This document shows positions 1 to 5,275 of a stretch of 5,275 bases of DNA, in pieces. The position numbers and the translations under genes were made by a program. The stretch covers positions 1 through 5,275 of the forward strand of contig DMRT01000105.1 in the NCBI GenBank assembly GCA_003455235.1, in the 5' to 3' direction. The notes beneath the pieces were generated by a model. The model searched no databases and was not told the DNA's origin. It was given only the letters and a program-made list of their open reading frames with translations. Each line of letters begins with the position of its first letter. The first letter of the stretch is position 1. The DNA is from Chitinophagaceae bacterium. Its GTDB lineage: Bacteria > Bacteroidota > Bacteroidia > Chitinophagales > Chitinophagaceae.

Positions 1-1361
1 CCGTTTGAACTGGCACCGATATCCCGTGCAATATAAAACCGAAATCCGTCGGGTGCCACCGTAATGCGCCGGATGCGGTTGCCATCGTTTCGGAAACAAC
101 TGCTGGTATCTCCCACCACTCCATCACCGGTTGCATTCAGCTTAACACGATAAACCATATTTCGTTTCAATGGCGTAAGCAATATCGAACCCGGCCACCC
201 GGGAATTACGTTATGCCCGTAAAAGTCAATGCTGGAGCAGGCCACGGTAGGCCAGTTATTATTGTTTGATTCGGCCATCAGCGCAGCCATATCGGCTGCG
301 GGTGCCGTAAACACGGTAAAGATGGGTTCTTTATGTGCTGCGGTGTTATTGCAGAATGTTTCTTCATCAGCGCTTGTATTCTGACCGATCTTATATCCAT
401 CCACATTGCCGTCGCAATAACCGGATACCTGGTCCCAGCCATAATTTCTTCCCGGCTCAATCACATTGATCTCATCGTCTGTCCGGTCCATTTGTTCGGA
501 GCTGTATAACCGGTTTATACCTCCCACGTTACCCCAAACCAATCCTTGTGCATTGCGGTGGCCTAAAGAAAATACATAATCCTGCGGGGTGATGGGTGCA
601 CCATTGAAGAACGGATTATCATTGGGTACCCAGTTGTTCTGCCCGCCATCTCCATCCACATCGGTATTTAACCGCAGCACTTTCCCTTCCATCACATTTA
701 CGTTCTGCGCATTTTCGGCACGGGTGGTATTCAGGAATTGACCGGCACCCATATCGCCCACTGTATAATAGAGGCGGTATTGTGTATGGGCCGAATCCTC
801 GCCTGGTTCAATAACAGGACCGATCACCAGGCGGCCTGAATTATGGTCACTGCTTCCGGGTATGGTGCTGATGATGGTTACGGGGTTTATGAGTGCATTG
901 CCATCGTATTCAAAACGGACAATCTTGGTGGTGAAAATGCAGCTGGTATTGGTACCCGGGCAACTACCGCGGTTGTATACATAGGCTGCATATACCCAGG
1001 GTTTGGCTGCCCGTACCGCCGGATCGGGTGAATAAAGATCGGGATGTATGGCCAGGCCCATCAAACCGCCCTGCGGTTGAGTACCGGAGGAAGAAGTAAA
1101 GTTGATGGAGGGATCGGTGGCCCGCAGATCGATCAGCACAGTTTTCTGCCCGGTGGCAATGCTTACCCGTGAAATGGTATAGGCCTTGTTTTCAGTAACC
1201 CATAATGAATCGTTGGGTCCATACAACACTTCCCATGCCGAGTTAAAGCCGGAAGCAACGGTTCGTTTGGTGAAGGATGTTTGTGCCGCTGTTTCCTGGA
1301 AGAACAAAGTGAGGAAAAAAGCACAGGCTATGAGGCTTTGTTTTGTACATGTATTTTTCAT
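1..1361 (-). CDS. Secreted PQQ-dependent sugar dehydrogenase (soluble GDH family), C-terminus cut off by window edge
   Basis: This gene probably encodes a quinoprotein that oxidises aldose sugars to lactones, using PQQ and calcium in a six-bladed beta-propeller outside the cytoplasm. Start: ATG at 1361, followed by a signal peptide (hydrophobic residues about 9-21, likely cleavage after ETAA, residue 26). The frame stays open for 453 codons to the edge. Motifs match Acinetobacter soluble glucose dehydrogenase (GdhB) in order: Q97 in PQGGLMGLAIHPD; catalytic D172-H173 in SDHNSGRLVIGP; LGHRNAQG with R269-N270; SEQ(288-290) to DDEIN(295-299) and Y307 in the calcium/PQQ region; WPT 370-372; K399 in LKRN; R429-I-R431. 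Oddities: the tyrosine three residues before WPT is Asn367, and the Gly-Pro of the calcium loop is Met291-Asp292. Six cysteines remain after the signal peptide. Only the end of the last blade is missing, perhaps plus a sorting tail. No clear ribosome binding site is visible. The family is very likely; the exact sugar is unknown. Confidence 0.93.
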   Translation of the reverse strand, partial: MKNTCTKQSLIACAFFLTLFFQETAAQTSFTKRTVASGFNSAWEVLYGPNDSLWVTENKAYTISRVSIATGQKTVLIDLRATDPSINFTSSSGTQPQGGLMGLAIHPDLYSPDPAVRAAKPWVYAAYVYNRGSCPGTNTSCIFTTKIVRFEYDGNALINPVTIISTIPGSSDHNSGRLVIGPVIEPGEDSAHTQYRLYYTVGDMGAGQFLNTTRAENAQNVNVMEGKVLRLNTDVDGDGGQNNWVPNDNPFFNGAPITPQDYVFSLGHRNAQGLVWGNVGGINRLYSSEQMDRTDDEINVIEPGRNYGWDQVSGYCDGNVDGYKIGQNTSADEETFCNNTAAHKEPIFTVFTAPAADMAALMAESNNNNWPTVACSSIDFYGHNVIPGWPGSILLTPLKRNMVYRVKLNATGDGVVGDTSSCFRNDGNRIRRITVAPDGFRFYIARDIGASSN

Positions 1362-1882
1362 GGGTCAGGATTTAGTGGTAAACAACCTGGAAGGCACAAA
1401 AAACAGACCGGATCGCAGCAGGAACAGCGGAAAAAAAGCAATCCCTTCATTATCACAACGGAAATCGCCCGAAAAATATTTTTATCATCATCACCTTATG
1501 ACGGGATCATATATACAGAAATATCCCTGCTTTACCGGCACGTATAAACCACGGCAACAAACCGCATCTTTTACGATACCAGTGGCCGGAAGCACCGGGG
1601 TGTTTTCGTATTTATGCTATACACTGAAGCGCTTTGCCTGTATTTATACACAATGTGCTGCAAACCCACCCGTTTTCAAAATAATAAATCCTCCGCTTCC
1701 GTTGAGAACATAAGCAGACTTCTGTAAACGTCAGCTAAGCCACCCTTAAGGAAAGGGTTGCCGCTGATCCCACCCGCACTAACACCCGCTAGCTGTGTAT
1801 GATCCCCGGATTGTACAAAAAAAAATTTCTATGCAAGAACTGATCATCCATATCCGCTGTTCACAAACTAAACAGAGATCCT
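1362..1882. other. Divergent intergenic region, no convincing gene
   Basis: These 521 bases separate the divergent dehydrogenase and T9SS-protein genes and should hold both promoters and 5' untranslated regions. Visible content includes AT-rich patches (about 1470-1515 and 1608-1650), with GTATTTAT at both 1608-1615 and 1640-1647. There is a run of nine A followed by TTT at 1817-1828, and a GC-richer block with repeated CACCC motifs at about 1730-1795. I found no exact match to the Bacteroidota -7 box TAnnTTTG at a suitable distance from either start, so no promoter is placed. Neither start codon has a strong Shine-Dalgarno sequence, which is usual for Bacteroidota. Open frames crossing this region are biased oddly, start inside the antisense of the dehydrogenase and resemble no protein I know. 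Confidence 0.7.
1732..1795. repeat. Nested inverted repeats and CACCCGC direct repeats upstream of the T9SS-protein gene
   Basis: An outer inverted repeat pairs CAGCTA (1732-1737) with TAGCTG (1790-1795). Inside it lies a 6-bp stem, ACCCTT (1742-1747) with AAGGGT (1753-1758), with loop AAGGA. CACCCGC occurs twice, at 1771-1777 and 1783-1789, exactly 12 bases apart. CACCC also occurs at 1741-1745, and CACCCG at 1667-1672. The block lies 88-151 bases upstream of the ATG at 1883, so it could be an operator or a structured leader. The arms are short and could arise by chance. It does not match a riboswitch family that I recognise. Confidence 0.3.
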
Positions 1883-4123
1883 ATGAAGAAACATTTACCC
1901 CGACTCATTTTACTGCACATCATCCTGCTGACAAACCTGGTTAACCGGCAGCACGCAACGGCACAGGTACAAACGGGCAAGAGTTACATCAATGTTTCAA
2001 AGAACATTAATGGAGGCACTTTTGAACCCGGCGATACCCTGGAGATACGGGCTGCCATCGCCGTAGGCAATTTTGCGGCATTTTCCATCACCCGGGTGAG
2101 GTACAACGATACCATCAATGCCAATTTCACGTACATACGCAATACCCTGAAGATACTCACCAATGAAGGACTGGTATTCCGTTCGTACAGTGATACCGCC
2201 AATGACGATGCAGCTATGTTCAACTTTACAAACAACACGCTGCGCATTAACCTGGGGCTTGCATCGGGCGCTGCCACCAACACCGGCAATGCCACCACGG
2301 GCGGCGGCACCATCAATTACAACGACAAGCCTTCGTTTTACGGCGGCGTTTGCATCATGGTGGCCTCTTTCCGGGTTAAGATAAACAATGCCGTTCCTTA
2401 CAATACATTGATCAATATGCCGGGCGGCGCATTCCGTTATATTCAGGCTGCTGCCAACATAACGGCCGGCTTTCCGCAAAGTAATACCATGGTATTCCAA
2501 AACCTGGGGGTTTGTCCCAATTACGTGGGCGGCAATGCCGTGATTGAAAACAACGGAACATTCGGAAGCGGCAATACACAGAACCGCACAGCTTCGGCCA
2601 TTGTGCCGGGATATACCTTCATCAACTTTTCGGCCAACCAGCCCAACGATGGTTATTACGGCATTGCCAATAACAGCAGCGCCACCGGCGCCACCAATAA
2701 TGGCGTGGCGTACCCACATGCTTCCCGGGTATTCAGTGTATGGGATATCATCGGCGATCATACCGGTGCTGTCAGTGCCACAGCCGGGAACCCGGCTACC
2801 ACACCGGGAACCACCGGTGGTTATATGGCGGTGATCAATGCCAGCTATGCCACCAGTCCGGCTATTCAGCAATCGGTTGGCGGACTCTGTCCTTCGACCT
2901 ATTATGATTTCAGCGCCTGGTTCAGGAATATCTGTCCCAAATGTTCGTGCGACAGTAATGGACGTGGCGCCCTGAATGCGGCGTTTAACGGACCGTACCC
3001 GCCGGGTGTAAAACCAAATCTTACTTTTCAGCTTAATGGAATTGACTACTATAGTACCGGTGACCTTCCGTATACCGGTTTGTGGAGCAAAAAGGGATTC
3101 ACATATTTAACGGGCCCTGCTCAAACATCCTTTACACTTTCCATCCGGAATAATTCTCCGGGTGGTGGTGGTAATGACTGGGCAGTGGATGATGTAAATC
3201 TTTCCACCTGTGTGCCCGACCTGATTATGAAATACACGCCCGAGTTCAAAGCCTGTTATGGTGCACTGGTTGATCTTTCGGCGGTGGTGCGTTGTTATTT
3301 CCCCAACTATGTTCACTACAAATGGCAAAAGAGTACGGATGGGGGCGTCAGCTGGTTCGATACCGGCGTAAGCGGCGTTGGTTCACCCACACCCGTATCG
3401 GGGCAATGGGAGTACACAGCTATTTATCCGCAGTTCATTGCCACGGCAGCTGATAGCGGTCACCGCTACCGTACGGTGGTGGCAACCACACCGGCAAACC
3501 TGAATAATCCTAACTGTGCATACAGCAACAACACCAGTACCTTTCTCAACATCATCAATTGCGGCATCATCCTCAATGTAAACCTGAAGGAATTCAAAGG
3601 GCAGCTGGTGCAGAACAATTCAGAACTGAACTGGACCCTCGTATCCGGAAATAACATCAAGCAGTTTGATGTGGAAAAAAGTTACGACGGAACCAATTTC
3701 ACGCATACCGCGGTTGTTCCGTTCCAGCCGGGTGGCGGCACCTCGAGTTATACATTCAACGACCCGGAAAAAACAGCCGGCACCAGTTTTTACCGGTTGA
3801 AGGTATCCGACCACAATGGGTTGTTCATTTACAGCAGCATCATCACCGTAAGTAATAAACGGATCGACTTTGAAGTGAGGCCCCTGGCGAACCCCTTCAG
3901 TTCCACCCTGGCCCTGGATTATATTCTGCCGGCCGATGGGCAGGTAACCATCCGCATTCTCGATATGTTTGGCCACCTGGTAAAACAGCAGCCGGCAGCA
4001 GGTAAGCGGGGATGGAACAGTGCCCGGATTGAGCTGGGCAAACAAGTGGCGGCCGGTGTATACATCCTGTCCGTATCATACCGAAACAGCAGCATCAACA
4101 AGAGAATGGTGAAAATAAATTAA
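1883..4123 (+). CDS. Exported multidomain surface protein with lectin-like module, Ig-like domain and T9SS type A sorting tail
   Basis: This 746-residue protein is probably exported by Sec and then moved across the outer membrane by the type IX secretion system. Its molecular function is unknown; adhesion or glycan binding is an inference from its fold types. The signal peptide covers residues 1-27 (hydrophobic 8-20, likely cleavage after ATA, leaving Q28). A beta-rich domain with EPGDTLEIR and N/T-rich sequence spans about 30-205. From C211 to about 443 runs a module common in secreted Bacteroidota proteins: GDHTG (291-295), GYMAVINAS (313-321), LCPSTYYDFSAWFRN, a C351-x2-C354-x-C356 cluster before DSNG, KPNLTFQLNG, and GGGGNDWAVDDVNL near 428-439. 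The last part resembles a galactose-binding-like jelly roll. An Ig-like domain lies at about 458-560, bounded by cysteines. An FN3-like domain with ELNWT, FDVEKSYDG and FYRLKVSD spans about 566-656. The sorting domain is at about 662-746, with ANPF at 669-672 and GVYILSV from 725. No catalytic motif is seen. It is its own transcription unit, closed by the stem-loop downstream. Confidence 0.9.
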   Translation: MKKHLPRLILLHIILLTNLVNRQHATAQVQTGKSYINVSKNINGGTFEPGDTLEIRAAIAVGNFAAFSITRVRYNDTINANFTYIRNTLKILTNEGLVFRSYSDTANDDAAMFNFTNNTLRINLGLASGAATNTGNATTGGGTINYNDKPSFYGGVCIMVASFRVKINNAVPYNTLINMPGGAFRYIQAAANITAGFPQSNTMVFQNLGVCPNYVGGNAVIENNGTFGSGNTQNRTASAIVPGYTFINFSANQPNDGYYGIANNSSATGATNNGVAYPHASRVFSVWDIIGDHTGAVSATAGNPATTPGTTGGYMAVINASYATSPAIQQSVGGLCPSTYYDFSAWFRNICPKCSCDSNGRGALNAAFNGPYPPGVKPNLTFQLNGIDYYSTGDLPYTGLWSKKGFTYLTGPAQTSFTLSIRNNSPGGGGNDWAVDDVNLSTCVPDLIMKYTPEFKACYGALVDLSAVVRCYFPNYVHYKWQKSTDGGVSWFDTGVSGVGSPTPVSGQWEYTAIYPQFIATAADSGHRYRTVVATTPANLNNPNCAYSNNTSTFLNIINCGIILNVNLKEFKGQLVQNNSELNWTLVSGNNIKQFDVEKSYDGTNFTHTAVVPFQPGGGTSSYTFNDPEKTAGTSFYRLKVSDHNGLFIYSSIITVSNKRIDFEVRPLANPFSSTLALDYILPADGQVTIRILDMFGHLVKQQPAAGKRGWNSARIELGKQVAAGVYILSVSYRNSSINKRMVKIN

Positions 4124-4157
4124 GTGTTTTGTCCCTTTTGAGTTTGATTACAAAGAA

Positions 4158-4181
4158 AGCCCCCTGATTCTTCAGGGGGCT
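4158..4181. terminator. Bidirectional intrinsic terminator between convergent genes
   Basis: A perfect 10-bp stem pairs AGCCCCCTGA (4158-4167) with TCAGGGGGCT (4172-4181) around a TTCT loop. On the plus strand it is followed by AATCATTTT. On the minus strand it is followed by TTCTTTGT, so both sides have a T-rich tail. It begins 35 bases after the stop of the T9SS-protein gene (4123) and 23 bases after the stop of the lipoprotein gene, whose last base is 4204. It therefore fits a shared terminator for two convergent genes. The tails are imperfect U-tracts, so efficiency may differ by direction. Confidence 0.88.
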
Positions 4182-4203
4182 AATCATTTTATGAGGGTAT
4201 ATC

Positions 4204-5067
4204 TTATTTACACTTGTAAGAGAAACTGAGCTTGCCAGCCGGTGCTGGAATGCTGGGTTGGTCATCGCCGGTCATGATCACGCTGAGTACATAGTTATCG
4301 CGGCTCATCACATAACTGCCGAAAACAGAAACGATGGAATCACGCAGTACATTACCGGGATCGTAGTTGCGCACTTTAATGCTTTTGGGTCCGTTGGTGG
4401 GTTTGGTTCCGAAATTATAGAACTGGCTGAAGTAAGGATACCCTTCTTCATCCGGGAAAATATAGAGGAAGCGTTTGGGGATCACATTGCTATAATAATC
4501 CACCTGCGCATCTATTACCAGGTCGCCGGTGAACAGGTCGGTGCCTGTCATGCTGATCATCTTTCCGCTGGAATAGGTATAGTTCACGAGGTAAAATGGA
4601 ATGCCCGGGTTGCTGGTGAAAGCAAAAAATTTCTGGTTCAGGAAACCATTGGTGTCATAGAAGTAAAACACTTCGTACTGCAGCGAGAAAGGATCGGTGG
4701 GATCCAGCAGGGCATGCAGCTGTTTGATACGGCGGCTTGCCAGATCCACCAGGAAGTACTCGTCGGCATTGATGAACACCGTGTCACTGGCATAAAAGGG
4801 AGTTGAAACAAAATCGATGGTAAAGGCAAGACTGTCGAACTTGGTAATATTGGTTACGTTGTCGCTGGTATTGATATTGGCGATGAGCGAACCCAGGGCC
4901 AGGCCTGTGGTGGTATCGTGGTAAGCGATCTTGCTGATTCGGCAATCCGTTCCGATGATTATCCCGTTGCCGGTTGGGTCAGAGCTGCTTTCCAGGCTGT
5001 ATTCTTTGGCACAGGAAAACAGGGTGAGTACTACTACAGAAAGAAAAACAGGGGATAGTCGTTTCAT
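4204..5067 (-). CDS. Lipoprotein of unknown function with YD-like beta-strand pattern
   Basis: This is a 287-residue predicted lipoprotein. Two basic residues (K2, R3) and a hydrophobic stretch (7-17) lead to the lipobox L16-F-S-C19, where the cysteine would be lipidated and the signal peptide removed. The following AKEYSLES is typical of Chitinophagaceae lipoproteins; whether the K21-E22 pair acts as a surface-export signal is unclear. After a short Ser/Gly linker (about 26-40), the body is beta-rich. It has loosely repeated aromatic strands such as YEVFYFYDTNGFL (131-143), YLVNYTYSSGKMISMTG (159-175) and DYYSNVIPKRFLYIF (190-204), which recall YD/RHS-like or DUF4595-like lipoproteins. That comparison is from memory and weak. 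Two cysteines, C42 and C286, could bridge the ends of the mature domain. No enzyme motif is seen. It is convergent with the T9SS-protein gene and shares its terminator, so it is not in an operon with it. The ATG is well placed for the signal peptide; no Shine-Dalgarno sequence is visible. Confidence 0.88.
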   Translation of the reverse strand: MKRLSPVFLSVVVLTLFSCAKEYSLESSSDPTGNGIIIGTDCRISKIAYHDTTTGLALGSLIANINTSDNVTNITKFDSLAFTIDFVSTPFYASDTVFINADEYFLVDLASRRIKQLHALLDPTDPFSLQYEVFYFYDTNGFLNQKFFAFTSNPGIPFYLVNYTYSSGKMISMTGTDLFTGDLVIDAQVDYYSNVIPKRFLYIFPDEEGYPYFSQFYNFGTKPTNGPKSIKVRNYDPGNVLRDSIVSVFGSYVMSRDNYVLSVIMTGDDQPSIPAPAGKLSFSYKCK

Positions 5068-5275
5068 TTGTTATTTGTTTGAAATATAACCCTTGGGAAT
5101 CGTTTTATAAAGCCGGTATTCCTCAAAAATAACGGATTTTTACCAGCCTGCCTTATCCGTTTGTAAAGATTACCTCCGCGGCCGTTCTGCTGCACAAACC
5201 AGGCATTTACCTGCAAATATTCTGCCAGCAGGCATGCCTTTCCGGTATAACCCTTTTTGGTCCTGGGTATTGTAA
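5068..5275. other. Upstream region of the lipoprotein gene, no supported gene
   Basis: These 208 bases run from the lipoprotein start to the window edge. The part next to the gene (5068-5140) is AT-rich, as expected for a promoter and leader. On the minus strand TATATTTC (5088-5081) matches the Bacteroidota -7 box TAnnTTTG except for its last base, but it would leave only a few bases of leader and has no clear -33 TTG partner, so I do not call it. A minus-strand frame is open from the window edge to a TGA at 5066-5064 that overlaps the lipoprotein ATG. Its product is short, basic and unfamiliar, so I do not annotate it as a gene. Confidence 0.55.

Noticed and set aside
1186..1713. Plus-strand 175-codon open frame across the divergent intergenic region
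   Set aside because: Its first third is antisense to the dehydrogenase signal peptide and N-terminus. The rest is a low-quality basic sequence with no ribosome binding site, no domain and no recognisable similarity.
1741..1790. Possible riboswitch, because CCCGCACTAA resembles part of a cobalamin-type core
   Set aside because: The other conserved blocks and helices of that class are absent, and the downstream gene is not a typical target.
1811..1837. Possible promoter TTG(1811-1813) to TATGCAAG(1830-1837) before the T9SS-protein gene
   Set aside because: The -7 element matches the Bacteroidota consensus poorly and the spacing of 16 is short of the usual 19-21.
1997..2872. Minus-strand 291-codon open frame inside the T9SS-protein gene
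   Set aside because: It lies wholly antisense to a well-supported coding region with signal peptide and domains. Its translation has no coherent domain, so it is an effect of the codon bias of the real gene.
4258..4806. Plus-strand 182-codon open frame opposite the lipoprotein gene
   Set aside because: It is antisense to a lipoprotein with a clear lipobox, its translation is rich in His/Ile without a domain pattern, and it lies beyond the terminator of the plus-strand gene.
5081..5088. Minus-strand TATATTTC as a -7 promoter box for the lipoprotein gene
   Set aside because: It lacks the final G of TAnnTTTG, has no clear -33 TTG at the right distance, and would leave almost no leader before the ATG.

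Overview
The window looks like chromosomal DNA from a Bacteroidota bacterium, most likely of the Chitinophagaceae/Sphingobacteriales type. The evidence is protein style. One protein ends in a type IX secretion system (T9SS) sorting domain, and another is a lipoprotein whose N-terminus (lipobox LFSC followed by AKEYS) is typical of Chitinophagaceae. The genes also lack clear Shine-Dalgarno sequences. The genus assignment is inference; no RNA gene or marker gene is present.

Layout: (1) Positions 1-1361, minus strand: the first 453 codons of a secreted PQQ-dependent sugar dehydrogenase related to Acinetobacter soluble glucose dehydrogenase; its C-terminus lies outside the window. (2) Positions 1362-1882: a 521-base divergent intergenic region with no convincing gene. 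It has AT-rich stretches, a small hairpin and a cluster of CACCC/CACCCGC motifs. (3) Positions 1883-4123, plus strand: a 746-residue exported multidomain protein. It has a signal peptide, a beta-rich N-terminal domain, a cysteine-containing lectin-like/jelly-roll module, an Ig-like domain, an FN3-like domain and a T9SS tail. (4) Positions 4124-4203: a short convergent gap holding a perfect 10-bp stem-loop that can end transcription from both sides. (5) Positions 4204-5067, minus strand: a 287-residue lipoprotein of unknown function. (6) Positions 5068-5275: probable upstream region of the lipoprotein, with no supported gene.

All three genes encode exported proteins: one probably periplasmic or secreted enzyme, one probable T9SS cell-surface or released protein, and one lipoprotein. 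They are separate transcription units (divergent, then convergent), so the sequence does not show an operon or prove a shared pathway. I see no mobile element, CRISPR array, tRNA or rRNA, and no clear sign of a new multi-gene system. The most unusual points are active-site and calcium-loop substitutions in the dehydrogenase and the uncharacterised surface protein.
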